In this document: positions 49,865-58,396 of the stretch, piece after piece
How the letters are laid out: each line of letters opens with the position of its first letter
How positions within the stretch are numbered: the stretch's first letter is position 1
Source of the DNA: Selenomonadales bacterium
GTDB taxonomy: Bacteria; Bacillota; Negativicutes; Sporomusales; UBA7701
Direction: 5' to 3'
Length of the DNA: 64,000 nt
Assembly: GCA_029975165.1 (NCBI GenBank)
Contig: JARKPR010000078.1
Span: 62,001 to 126,000 of the forward strand
Translations under genes and position numbers: made by a program
The notes under the pieces: model-generated
Databases searched by the model: none
Seen by the model: only the letters and a program-made list of their open reading frames with translations
What the model was told of the DNA's origin: nothing

Positions 49865-50911
49865 TTACTGACGACCGACTTTTTTGTTGAATTCGTCGAT
49901 GATCTGTTTAGCTTCCGGGGGAGCGGTCTTCAGCCATTCGTCGCGGATGGGCTTGGTGACCTTGGAGAGGTCGTTGAGGAATTCTTTGCTGGGCTGGACG
50001 GTGGTTATGCCGTTCTTGTTGGAGATGGCTTCCTGGTCCTTGTCGAGTTTGGCGACCTTTTCCCACATTTCTTTTTCGAGGTCTTTGCCGAGTTTGACCA
50101 GGGCGTCCTGGGTTTCCTTGTCAAGCTTGTTGAATTCCTTGAGGTTGACGGTGATGAGGTCGGTGGCCATGGTGACGTTCTGGGGCGAGTAGAATTTGAG
50201 GACTTCCCAGAACTTGGCGTCGACGGCCGTCGGGGTGGAGGTGAGGACGGAGTCGATTACGCCGGTGGCCAGCGAGGAGTATACTTCGCTGAAGGGCAGC
50301 GGATAGGGGGTGCCGCCCACGGCCTGGATGACGAGGCCGCCGTTTTTGTCGTAGGTGCGGGTTTTGAGGCCTTTCATGTCGGCGACGGATTTGACTTCTT
50401 TTTTGGACCAGATGCCGGCGGCCGGCCAGGGGGCTATGTAGAGGATCTTCTGGCCCCATTTGGTTTCGGCCGCTTTGTCGAAGTGCGGACGGGCGATGTC
50501 GTTGAGGATTTTGCCTTCTTCGAAGCTCTGGATGAGGAAGGGCAGGGTTACGACGTTGAAGAGGGGCTCGTCGCCGGCCACGCCGCTGGTGAGCATGTCG
50601 GACACGGGGACGAGGCCGTCGCGGACGACTTTCAGGAGCTCGGGGCCTTTGTAGCCGAGGGCGCCGCCCGAGTTGACGGTGATTTCGACTTTACCCTTGG
50701 TGACATCCTTGGCCCGTTTGGCGAATTCTTCGAGGCCCTGGGTCTGATGGTTGTTCGGCGGCCAGACGGAGTTGGCCATCCATTTGACGGGACCGGCCGC
50801 TTTCTGGGGTTCGGCCGCTTTTTGGCCGCCGCAGCCCGCCAGGACGAGGGAGAGGATGATTACGGCGGCGAGGGCGACGGTGAGGAAACCGGATTTGCGG
50901 AAGGAACGCAT
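49865..50911 (-). CDS. TRAP transporter solute-binding lipoprotein (DctP), system 2
   Basis: A 348-residue exported binding protein. The lipobox is LVLAGCGGQ. MKGLKTRTYDKNGGLVIQAVGGTPYPLPFSEVYSSL holds the ligand arginine and the usual GG-TP-P turn, which is typical of carboxylate-binding DctP proteins. The ATG follows AAGGGGG. First gene of the five-gene TRAP-kinase-regulator operon. Confidence 0.92.
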   Translation of the reverse strand: MRSFRKSGFLTVALAAVIILSLVLAGCGGQKAAEPQKAAGPVKWMANSVWPPNNHQTQGLEEFAKRAKDVTKGKVEITVNSGGALGYKGPELLKVVRDGLVPVSDMLTSGVAGDEPLFNVVTLPFLIQSFEEGKILNDIARPHFDKAAETKWGQKILYIAPWPAAGIWSKKEVKSVADMKGLKTRTYDKNGGLVIQAVGGTPYPLPFSEVYSSLATGVIDSVLTSTPTAVDAKFWEVLKFYSPQNVTMATDLITVNLKEFNKLDKETQDALVKLGKDLEKEMWEKVAKLDKDQEAISNKNGITTVQPSKEFLNDLSKVTKPIRDEWLKTAPPEAKQIIDEFNKKVGRQ

Positions 50912-51314
50912 TAACTAACCCCCTTAAAATTAATGTACGGAACGCTTCGCGCGCTGGGTCCCGCGGGGGGAGGCCGCCCGCCGCGCTCTATCTATATGTA
51001 GCCTCCCGGGGAACAATGATGACACCGGAGGTGTACATCGCTATACATTAATATTTTAGGGTATCGATGGCGGTCTGTCCACAGGCTTGCACAAAAAAAC
51101 CGTTTACGCCGTATAAAAAAAAACGAAAGCGCTCCGCCGGGAAACGCGACTGCCCGCTTAAAGGGGCGTCCGCCCCTGGGGGAAGGGGCTTGGAGGTTCA
51201 TCCGGCGACGGCTTTGGCCGACATTGGCGTGTTTGTTTATTTTGTTTATATAGATTTCGCTACGCGGACAATTTATCCTGCCGGAGGGAATAATTTTTCC
51301 TCCGCAGGTTTCGC
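50912..51314. other. intergenic stretch, promoter of TRAP operon 2
   Basis: No gene is visible; short open frames lack sites. It should hold the dctP promoter on the minus strand. A hairpin CCTGCGGAGG..CCTCCGGCAGG at 51277-51308 is the likely terminator of the DUF1848 gene. Confidence 0.5.
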
Positions 51315-52175
51315 TTATCGCCGGCCGTAGCAGTAGGCGCATTCAAAATCGCATCTTTGGCCGTAGCCGCCGATGTCGACGCTTTTCGTGCAGCCGCAGG
51401 CGGCGCGCTGGCCGGCATCGCGGGCCAGCGAGGCTTTCTCGCCGGCGAGGGCGGCGAGGAGGGCGCCGTCGATGCATCGCCCGGGGGCGAGGCCGGGGAC
51501 GGCGGCGAGGCGGGGCGAGGCGCAGGCGTGGAGGGCGAGGCCATGGCCGGCGGCGATGGCGGCGAGGCGGGCGAAGAAGAGGGGCAGGGCGTCGCCTTCG
51601 AGGGGAACGAGGCCGAGGCCGGGAAGGGTGGCGAGGCGCTTTTTGACGTGGGGGTAGAGGGCGATATGGGAGGTGGCGAGGCGGCAGCCGCGCATGCCGA
51701 GGGCGACGAGGTCGCGGCAGAGGCGGTCGAAGGCGGCGAGACGCGCCTGGCCGGGTTTTTCCGGGGTGGGCTGAAGTTCGCCGCCGGCGGAGACGACGAC
51801 CGGGTCGAAGCGGATGGTGAATTGGGCGGGACGGTAGCGGGCCAGCAGGCCTTCGAGGGTGCGGAGGGCGGCGGCGTAGGGGGGGACGTGCGGTTCGAGG
51901 AGGGGCGCGTAGTTGTTGACGGTGTAGTGGAAGTAGAGTTTGTAGTCGGCGAGGGCGCCGGGGGCGGCGAGGAGGTTGGCGAAGTCCTTGCTCCAGAGGA
52001 CGATGGTGTGGACATTTTCCGGGCGGAGGTCGACGCGGTAGCGGGCGTCCGGGAAACGGGGATTGGCGACGAGCGCCCCGCCGGCGCGGAGGGCGTCCTG
52101 CAGCCAGCGGTAGTGGAAGCGCGGCAGGTCGGTGCGGCGGGAGGCGGAGATGACGGTTTTCATTTTAGCGGGCAT
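51315..52175 (-). CDS. DUF1848 protein with C-terminal Cys cluster
   Basis: A 286-residue protein. It opens with VISASRRTDLPRFHYRWLQDAL, the DUF1848 signature. The C-terminus has two Cys groups, AACGCTKS and QRCDFECAYCYG, the latter CxxxCxxC as in radical-SAM-like Fe-S sites, but a radical SAM barrel is not certain. ATG at 52175 after CCGGAGG. Function of the family is unknown. It is 44 bp below the polysaccharide deacetylase gene. Confidence 0.85.
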   Translation of the reverse strand: MPAKMKTVISASRRTDLPRFHYRWLQDALRAGGALVANPRFPDARYRVDLRPENVHTIVLWSKDFANLLAAPGALADYKLYFHYTVNNYAPLLEPHVPPYAAALRTLEGLLARYRPAQFTIRFDPVVVSAGGELQPTPEKPGQARLAAFDRLCRDLVALGMRGCRLATSHIALYPHVKKRLATLPGLGLVPLEGDALPLFFARLAAIAAGHGLALHACASPRLAAVPGLAPGRCIDGALLAALAGEKASLARDAGQRAACGCTKSVDIGGYGQRCDFECAYCYGRR

Positions 52176-52219
52176 GGCGCTGACCTCCGGGGTGCCGGGC
52201 GGAATGGCGGATAGGCGGA

Positions 52220-52963
52220 TTAGGGCAACAGGTCGGCGAGGCGGCGGCCGGAGCGGAAGACGCCCAGGCGGTTCATGGCGAGGAGGTCGCCCCCGAGGTC
52301 GGCGTAGCCCCGCCGGCAGGTGAGCCCGCCCCAGTAGCCGATTTCGCGGGCGGCGTCGAGGGTGTCCCGGCTGTAGCTGCCGTAGGGGTAGGCGACGATT
52401 TCGACCGCCCGGCCGGTGATTTCTTCGATGTCGGTTTTCGAACGCATGAGCTCGGCGACGTTTTCCCATTTTTCCAGTTGCCCCAGCGGCCGGTGGCTTA
52501 CGGTATGGGAGCCGAAATACATGCCGGCGGCGGCCATTTCGCGGATTTGGGACGCGGACAGCCGGCCGGGCTGGCCGAGCAGGGCGCTGATGACGAAGAA
52601 GCTGGCCGTCATGCCGCAGGACTGGAGGAGGGGGAAGGCGTTCAGGTAGTTGTCGGCGTAGCCGTCGTCGAAGGTGAGGAAGACGGTGTCGCCGGCAAGC
52701 GGCCGTTCGCCGGCCAGGTGGGCTTTGATTTTGTCGACGGTGTGGGTGCGGTAGCCGCGGTCGGTGAGGTATTGCAGGTCTTCCCGGAAGCGGTCGACCG
52801 ATATTGTGAGGGGGTCTGTCTGCGGACCCACCCGGTGGTAGACGAGGATGGGAAACCGGCCGGCGGCGGCGCGGGCCGGCGGCGGGGGAAATAAAAAAGG
52901 CGCGGCCATGCCCATGGCCACGGTGAGCGCACATTTCCGCAAAAATTGCCGTCTGGTTATCAT
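52220..52963 (-). CDS. Tat-exported polysaccharide deacetylase
   Basis: A 247-residue protein with a twin-arginine-type signal (TRRQFLRK, then a hydrophobic stretch ending ARAAAG). The catalytic domain has the NodB motifs FLTFDDGYADN, FGSHTVSHRPL and VAYPYGSYSRDT, so it is a metal-dependent deacetylase of surface or peptidoglycan sugars. Export in folded form through Tat is unusual for this family and suggests cytoplasmic metal loading. Confidence 0.87.
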   Translation of the reverse strand: MITRRQFLRKCALTVAMGMAAPFLFPPPPARAAAGRFPILVYHRVGPQTDPLTISVDRFREDLQYLTDRGYRTHTVDKIKAHLAGERPLAGDTVFLTFDDGYADNYLNAFPLLQSCGMTASFFVISALLGQPGRLSASQIREMAAAGMYFGSHTVSHRPLGQLEKWENVAELMRSKTDIEEITGRAVEIVAYPYGSYSRDTLDAAREIGYWGGLTCRRGYADLGGDLLAMNRLGVFRSGRRLADLLP

Positions 52964-53284
52964 GCCCGGTCTCCCCTGCCCGCCGGTGGCGATGTACTAT
53001 TTCGATTTTACTCCGCCCGTGGCGACGGAACAAGCCTGTTTTACAAATTTGTGCAGAAATTTTTCCCGGACGGAGCGGACGGCGGCCGCGCGCGCCGCAG
53101 CGCCGATTTACTAACCGGCCGAGTTGTGATACATTGGAAAGGGAGGAACAGGCCCGCCGCCCGCGGCCGCACCCGGCCGAGTGGCGGTTTTTTTGCCATC
53201 GGTCCGACAGCAGGGCAACGGCCATTCTAAGTTGTTTCATTTTTCTAATATATTCATATATATCGATAAAAGGAGGAGGAGAAG
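52964..53284. other. divergent promoter region
   Basis: No gene is visible. The right end (53220-53270) is AT-rich and should hold the promoter of the glycolate-oxidase-like genes; I cannot assign clear -35/-10 boxes. Confidence 0.4.
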
Positions 53285-54667
53285 ATGGACAGGGGATTGA
53301 TCGACGCTTTGCGGCAGGCCGTAGGGGCGGAGCATGTCCTGACCGGCCGGGAGGACCTGTTGCGCTATGCCGGCGACGCGACTCCTGGGCTTTCCCGGCT
53401 GCCTGCGGCGGTGGTCGTGCCGGCTTCGGCGGCCGAGGTCGCGAAGGTGCTGGCGTTAGCCAATGAAGCCAATGTGCCCGTGTATCCCCGCGGCGGGGTC
53501 ACCGGCCCGGGCGCCGGCGCCGTGCCTCCGCAGGACGGCATCGTGCTGCTGACGGCCCGCATGAACAGGATCGTGGAGATCGACGCCGCCAATTTGGTGG
53601 CGGTGGCCGAGCCGGGCGTGGCGGTGGGCGACCTGAATAAGGCGGTGGAGGAGTTCGGCCTGATTTATCCTCCCGATCCGGGCACGGTGGCGACGGCGAC
53701 GCTCGGCGGCACGGCGGCGGAGAACGCCGGCGGGCTGCGGGGCCTCAAGTACGGGGTTTCGAAGCATTATGTGCTGGGCCTGGAGGTGGTGCTGGCCGAC
53801 GGCAGGATCCTGCATACCGGCGGCAAGACGGTGAAGGATGTGGCCGGCTACGATCTGACGAAGCTGTTCACCGGCGCGGCGGGGACGCTGGGGGTGATAA
53901 CGCAGGCGACGGTGAAGCTGGTGCCGGCGCCGGAGGCGCGGCAGACCATGCTGGCGGCGTTCGCCGGCCCGGAGGACGCCGGCCGGGCGATCGCCGCCAT
54001 TATCGCGGCCAGGGTCATCCCGGCGACGCTGGAGATCATGGATGGCGCCACCGTCCGCGCGGTGGAGGAATACGCCCGGACGGGGCTGCCGGCGGATGCG
54101 GCGGCGGTGCTGCTGATCGAGGTGGACGGCATCGCCGAGGCGGTGGCGAAGGAGGCTGCCAAGGTGATCGAGGCGCTGACGGCGGCGAACGCCGCCGCGA
54201 TCCGCACGGCCACGGACGCCGCGGAGCGGGAGAAGCTCTGGGCGGCCCGCCGGGCGGTCCTGCCGGCGCTGGCGGGACTGCGGCCGGCGATGTTCGTGGC
54301 GGACGCGATGGTGCCGCGCGGCAAGGTGCCGGCTATGATCGGCGCGGTGAAGGCGATCGCGGCGCGAAATGGCGTGACGATCGGCACGTTCGGCCATGCC
54401 GGCGACGGCAACCTCCATCCGACGGTCGTGTACGATAGCAGCGATGCGGCGGAGATGGAGCGGGTCCATAAGGCGATGGACGAGATCGCCGCCGCGGCCC
54501 GCGAGCTGGGGGGCGCGCTGTCCGGCGAGCGCGGCGGCGGCGGCCAGCTCAAGTATAGGGAGGACCAGCTCGGTCCGGCGGCGCTGGGGGCGATGCGGGC
54601 GATCAAGAAGGCCCTCGATCCCAACTGTATCCTGAACCCGGGAAAACTTGTCGGGGAGTGTGGCTGA
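53285..54667 (+). CDS. GlcD-like FAD-linked 2-hydroxyacid dehydrogenase with altered active-site motif
   Basis: A 460-residue flavoprotein of the VAO fold. FAD-binding marks are VYPRGGVTGPGAGA, PPDPGTVATATLGGTAAENAGG and KTVKDVAGYDLTKLF. The C-terminal domain has FGHAGDGNLHP, the metal/substrate histidines. The family's GEHGIG motif is GERGGGG here (R416 replaces the catalytic-site histidine), confirmed in the DNA at 54530. It forms an operon with the GlcF-like Fe-S subunit one base later. Probable oxidation of lactate, glycolate or a related acid; the altered residue makes this less sure. Confidence 0.9.
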   Translation: MDRGLIDALRQAVGAEHVLTGREDLLRYAGDATPGLSRLPAAVVVPASAAEVAKVLALANEANVPVYPRGGVTGPGAGAVPPQDGIVLLTARMNRIVEIDAANLVAVAEPGVAVGDLNKAVEEFGLIYPPDPGTVATATLGGTAAENAGGLRGLKYGVSKHYVLGLEVVLADGRILHTGGKTVKDVAGYDLTKLFTGAAGTLGVITQATVKLVPAPEARQTMLAAFAGPEDAGRAIAAIIAARVIPATLEIMDGATVRAVEEYARTGLPADAAAVLLIEVDGIAEAVAKEAAKVIEALTAANAAAIRTATDAAEREKLWAARRAVLPALAGLRPAMFVADAMVPRGKVPAMIGAVKAIAARNGVTIGTFGHAGDGNLHPTVVYDSSDAAEMERVHKAMDEIAAAARELGGALSGERGGGGQLKYREDQLGPAALGAMRAIKKALDPNCILNPGKLVGECG

Positions 54668-54668
54668 A

Positions 54669-55955
54669 GTGAGCGCTGACAAACAATTGCTGGCCGAGGT
54701 GGCGGATGCGGTTGCCAACTGCATGAAGTGCGGCAATTGCATGGAGGTCTGCCCGCTGTACAAGGAGCTGAAGACCGAGGCGTCGGTGGCCCGCGGCAAG
54801 ATCGCCCTGCTGGAGGCGGTCTTAAGCGGCAGGACGGATATCACCGCCGGCTTAGACAAGCGGCTGGCGATGTGCGTGAGCTGCAAGGCGTGCACGGCCA
54901 AGTGCCCGTGCGGCGTGAAGGCCGACGAGCTGATCATCAGGGGCCGGGAGGCGGTCGTTAAGGCCCGCGGCCTGCATCCGGTCAAGAAGGCGGCGTTCTC
55001 GCTGCTGAAGGCTAGAGCGCTGTTCGACTTCGGCCTGCGCCTGGCCGGCCTGTTCGGGCCGCTGGCGTTCAAGAAGCTGCCCGGCCGCCTGGCGACGGTG
55101 GCCCGTTTCCCGATGCCCGGCCTGGACCGCAAGCGGATCATGGCGCCGGTCGCCGCGACGCCGCTCAGGAACCAGTACCCGGAGGTGGTCAGGGTCGATA
55201 ATCCAAAGCTGCGGGTGGCTTTTTTCACCGGCTGTACGATCAATTATATTTATACCGATGTCGGCCAGGCGGTGATCAACGTGCTGAAGGCCAACGACGT
55301 GGAGGTGACGCTGCCGGCGCTGCAGCACTGCTGCGCGGTGCCGGTTTACATGTCGGGCGACGCCGAGCTGGCCAGGGCGTTCGCCAGGCACAATATCGAG
55401 ACGTTCGAGCGCTATGACCCGGACTATATCGTGGCGGCGTGCGGCTCGTGCACGATGGCCTGGAAGCACGAGTACCCGCAGATGTTCGCCGCCGATCCAG
55501 CGATGAAGGCCAGGGCGGAGAAGCTGGCGGCCAGGGTGTACGAGATCAGCCAGTTCCTGGTGGATGTGGCGAAGTTCCGCCGCGACAATCTCGGCGAGGT
55601 GAGGGCGACGGTGACGATGCACGACCCGTGCCACATGGCGCGCGGCATCAATGTGACGGCCCAGCCGCGCGAGGTGCTGAAGGCCATCCCGGGGCTGAAG
55701 TTCGTGGAGATGAAGGAGCCGGCCCGCTGCTGCGGGGCGGGCGGGTCGTTCAGCCTGGCCCATTACGACGTGGCGCGGCTGGTCAACGACCGCAAGGTGG
55801 CCGATATCGCGCAGACGGGCGCGGCAACGGTGGCCACCGGCTGCGGGATGTGCCGCATGCATATCACCGACGGCCTGGTGCAAAGCGGCCGCAGCGAGGA
55901 GGTCGTGCACACGGTGCAGCTGCTCGACAGGGCCTACCAGGCGGGCCGCAAGTAG
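54669..55955 (+). CDS. GlcF/LldF-like Fe-S subunit of 2-hydroxyacid dehydrogenase
   Basis: A 428-residue electron-transfer subunit. I choose the GTG at 54669 after GGGGAG. Two 4Fe-4S motifs, NCMKCGNCMEVCP and CVSCKACTAKCPC, come first. Then two CCG domains follow (HCCAVPVYMSGD and RCCGAGGSFSLAHYD) with cysteines GSC and CGMC, which hold further clusters in this family. It would pass electrons from the GlcD-like subunit to quinone, ETF or another carrier. Confidence 0.92.
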   Translation: MSADKQLLAEVADAVANCMKCGNCMEVCPLYKELKTEASVARGKIALLEAVLSGRTDITAGLDKRLAMCVSCKACTAKCPCGVKADELIIRGREAVVKARGLHPVKKAAFSLLKARALFDFGLRLAGLFGPLAFKKLPGRLATVARFPMPGLDRKRIMAPVAATPLRNQYPEVVRVDNPKLRVAFFTGCTINYIYTDVGQAVINVLKANDVEVTLPALQHCCAVPVYMSGDAELARAFARHNIETFERYDPDYIVAACGSCTMAWKHEYPQMFAADPAMKARAEKLAARVYEISQFLVDVAKFRRDNLGEVRATVTMHDPCHMARGINVTAQPREVLKAIPGLKFVEMKEPARCCGAGGSFSLAHYDVARLVNDRKVADIAQTGAATVATGCGMCRMHITDGLVQSGRSEEVVHTVQLLDRAYQAGRK

Positions 55956-55973
55956 CCATGGCAAGGTGTCGCA

Positions 55974-56001
55974 AACCCCCGGACGTTGTCCGGGGGTTTT
56001 G
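55974..56001 (+). terminator. terminator of glcDF-like operon
   Basis: AAACCCCCGGAC-GTT-GTCCGGGGGTTTT is a long perfect stem with a T run 18 bp past the stop. Confidence 0.88.
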
Positions 56002-56027
56002 GTTTGCACGTTCCTTTTCTGCGAGCG

Positions 56028-56145
56028 GACGTTCAGAAGCCCCCAGATGCAAGGCAGGTCGAGGAAGCGCAGCGCCGCGTACTCGGACGTACGCAAGCAA
56101 GCTCCCGCAGACCTAACGCCGCAGATGGGGGCTTATCAACGGACG
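56028..56145. repeat. TIR element, family 1, copy B
   Basis: Ends GAAGCCCCCAGATG and CAGATGGGGGCTTATC are inverted repeats. The core CCGCGTACTCGGACGTACGCAAGCAAGC matches copy C. Relative to copy C, the arms differ by matching changes on both sides (GTCC/GGGT to CCCC/GGGG), which keeps the pairing. Confidence 0.7.
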
Positions 56146-56165
56146 CCACCGTTTCGGCCCCAGGC

Positions 56166-56294
56166 TTAAGGGCCGCCGGATAGGCGGAGTAAGGTATCCT
56201 CAATCTCCGGGTCCACGCCGCCAAGGCCGTCGTTGACGCCGCCCACGTGCGCGGGTTTGGCCTCTTCCCCGCCCTGCCGCTTTTCCTGCGTCAT
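56166..56294 (-). CDS. 42-aa small protein
   Basis: A short frame with a very strong site (AAAAGGAGGTGAAGGAG before ATG). The product is acidic and glycine-rich (contains HVGGVNDGLGGVDPEIED). No family is recognised. It is flanked by the TIR element and the divergent YdjM-like gene. Confidence 0.5.
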   Translation of the reverse strand: MTQEKRQGGEEAKPAHVGGVNDGLGGVDPEIEDTLLRLSGGP

Positions 56295-56325
56295 CTCCTT
56301 CACCTCCTTTTCCAGAAAACGGTCA

Positions 56326-56354
56326 TGGACCGCGCGGTATCGCCGTGGTATAAT
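56326..56354 (+). promoter_or_regulatory. promoter of the YdjM-like gene
   Basis: TGGACC (56326-56331), a 17-bp spacer and an extended -10 TGGTATAAT (TATAAT 56349-56354) precede the ATG at 56391. Confidence 0.6.
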
Positions 56355-56390
56355 TTCTACTTGTTATGCTGCTAGGAGGAGGTTCCGCCA

Positions 56391-57332
56391 ATGGACACAC
56401 TGACACACGCGCTCGTCGGCGTGGCTGTCGCCGGCCTGTCCGGCCACCAGCCCGCGCTCGGCGACCCGATATATATCGCCGCCGCCCTGGGCGCCCAGGC
56501 CCCGGACTTCGATATTGTCGCCCAGGCCTGGGGCAATATGGCCTACCTGCGACAACACCGGAGCTTTTCCCATTCGCTTCCCGGCATCGCCCTGTTCGCG
56601 GCGGTCATCGCCGGGGGGATGAAGCTGGCGATGCCGCAGGCCGATGTCGGCCAGGTGCTGCTGTGGGCGTTCGCCGGCGGCCTGTCGCATGTCGCCTTAG
56701 ATTATTTTAACTCGCATGGGGCGGCAATATTATGGCCGTTCCGCCGCGAGCGGAAAAGTTATCCCCTTTTGAACGTTTTCGATCCCATCATTGTCATTAT
56801 GCTGCTGGCCGCTTACGCCACCGGCCTGCCGATGCAGGAGGTGTCGTACGTCAGCTTCGCCGCCCTGGCGCTGTATATTTTCGCCCGCTACTGCCTGCGG
56901 CGGCAGGCGGTGGAATGGCTGACCAACCGCTACGCCGGCGAGCTGGCGACCCGCATCTGGGTGATGCCGTGCCTCCAGCGCCTCTTCTACTGGGATTTCG
57001 TGGTGGAAACCGACCGGCGTTATGTCAACGGACGCCTGGGGGCGTTCTTCCCCCTGCCGGACATCAAGGCCGACCTGCCCCGGCAGGCGCTGTCGCCGCT
57101 GGCCGCGCAGGCGAGCAAGACGGCGCTGGGCGAATTCTTCACCACCTTCACGCCTTTCAGCTATTTCGAAGAACAGGCCGGCGGGGACGCCGGCAGGGTC
57201 AATATCTACGATCTGCGCTACTACAGCGGCGACAGGTTCGTGCACAGCGCGACCGTCTCCTTCGCCGCCGACATGACGCTGCGGGATGCGTACATCCATT
57301 CGCTGGGCCGCACGGTGAAGGTAACGGAATAG
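56391..57332 (+). CDS. YdjM/DUF457-like membrane-bound metal-dependent hydrolase
   Basis: A 313-residue protein. MDTLTHALVGVAV at the start, APDFDIV, QHRSFSHSLPG and GLSHVALDYFNSHG are the His/Asp motifs of the family, set between four to five membrane helices. The C-terminal 130 residues are soluble. The family is annotated as LexA-regulated in E. coli (YdjM) without known substrate. No SOS-like box is seen here. Confidence 0.87.
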   Translation: MDTLTHALVGVAVAGLSGHQPALGDPIYIAAALGAQAPDFDIVAQAWGNMAYLRQHRSFSHSLPGIALFAAVIAGGMKLAMPQADVGQVLLWAFAGGLSHVALDYFNSHGAAILWPFRRERKSYPLLNVFDPIIVIMLLAAYATGLPMQEVSYVSFAALALYIFARYCLRRQAVEWLTNRYAGELATRIWVMPCLQRLFYWDFVVETDRRYVNGRLGAFFPLPDIKADLPRQALSPLAAQASKTALGEFFTTFTPFSYFEEQAGGDAGRVNIYDLRYYSGDRFVHSATVSFAADMTLRDAYIHSLGRTVKVTE

Positions 57333-57444
57333 TGGTCACCGGCGGCACAACCGGGTCTTTTGCCCTTGCAAAACGGCCCGGTTGTGTTATAATATTATCA
57401 GTTATATCCCCTCCCCTGGGGGATGGGTTATGGAGGTCAATAAA

Positions 57445-58113
57445 ATGCGCAACCGGTGGCAGCCGTACCTGTTTTGGCTTTTGCTCGCCTTTCTGGCGAT
57501 CGGATTCGTTTACCCGGCGATCGGGGCGATCGCGCTCGTCTGCATGCTGGCGCCGGTGGCGCTCGCGCCGTTCCGGGGCCGTTACTGGTGCGGCAATTTC
57601 TGTCCCCGCGGCAGCTTCTACGACCATGCGCTGGCCCGCTTTTCGCCCCGGCGGCCTATCCCGCCCTTTTTCCGCAGCAAGGGGCTGCGGGTGTTCATGG
57701 TGGCGTTCATCATGACGGTGTTCACGGTGCAGATGTACTACGCCTGGGGCGACCCGGCGGCGATGGGGCTGGTGTTCGTCAACCTGATCTTCGTGACGAC
57801 GGTGGCGGGCGTCATCCTCGGGCTGGTCTTTCACCAGCGGACGTGGTGCGCCTTCTGCCCGATGGGGACGCTGGCGTCGTGGCTGAGCCGCGGGGCGATG
57901 CCGCTCCGCGTGGCGCCGAGCTGCGTGAGCTGCGGGCTGTGCACAAGGGCCTGCCCGCTGCAGCTCAAGCCATACGACGGCAAGGAGGCCGGGACGTTCG
58001 CGCCCGGCGACTGCCTGAAGTGCGACCGCTGTACGGCGGTCTGCCCGCAGAAGGCGCTGGGGTTCGGCGATGGCGGCGAACCTGCGGCAACGGTGAAAAA
58101 CTCAGGCTGGTGA
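57445..58113 (+). CDS. membrane ferredoxin-type protein (NapH/YccM-like)
   Basis: A 222-residue protein. The start ATG at 57445 follows TGGAGG. Three membrane helices carry CGNFCPRGS and CAFCPMGT motifs, and the C-terminal part has two 4Fe-4S motifs, SCVSCGLCTRACPLQL and DCLKCDRCTAVCPQKAL. It would move electrons across or along the membrane. The last three codons and the stop lie inside a TIR repeat, so the natural end may have been replaced. A hairpin before the gene (57341-57390) with TATAAT after it may combine a terminator and the promoter. Confidence 0.88.
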   Translation: MRNRWQPYLFWLLLAFLAIGFVYPAIGAIALVCMLAPVALAPFRGRYWCGNFCPRGSFYDHALARFSPRRPIPPFFRSKGLRVFMVAFIMTVFTVQMYYAWGDPAAMGLVFVNLIFVTTVAGVILGLVFHQRTWCAFCPMGTLASWLSRGAMPLRVAPSCVSCGLCTRACPLQLKPYDGKEAGTFAPGDCLKCDRCTAVCPQKALGFGDGGEPAATVKNSGW

Positions 58114-58229
58114 TAAAGGTCCAGATGCAAGGCGCACCGGAAAAGCGCGCCGCGCCGTGTACATCGGGACGTACGCAAGCAAGCGCTTTGAGGAGCAACG
58201 CCGCAGATGGGTCTTTATCGCCAGCCTGA
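58102..58229. repeat. TIR element, family 1, copy C
   Basis: A 128-bp element with 26-bp terminal inverted repeats (TCAGGCTGGTGATAAAGG... against TCAGGCTGGCGATAAAGA... of the opposite end, few mismatches). The core holds GTACATCGGGACGTACGCAAG. The left end includes the stop of the membrane ferredoxin gene. A hairpin GAAGCCC...GGGCTTC with a T-rich tail follows at 58227-58257. The stretch to 58396 is AT-rich promoter DNA without a gene. Confidence 0.75.
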
Positions 58230-58396
58230 AGCCCGCGTAGCGATACGGGGGCTTCTTCTTTTTGCTCCGAACGAACAAAATTTGTTGCCGACCCATACTT
58301 TTTTGCCGGCAAATCGTATATTATTACTGTGTATTTCTTCCTATTAAGATAAAAAAGTTGCCTTTATGCGTTATTAGGTGCAAAATATAAGAAGAG

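Noticed and set aside
50912-51100. Search for a sigma-54 promoter ahead of TRAP operon 2
   Set aside because: No TGGCAC-N5-TTGC match on either strand; also none seen ahead of TRAP operon 1.
52176-53240. Upstream extension of the DUF1848 frame to a 641-residue protein
   Set aside because: The extra part overlaps the polysaccharide deacetylase in another frame and codes for low-complexity Arg/Pro sequence. A good start exists at 52175.
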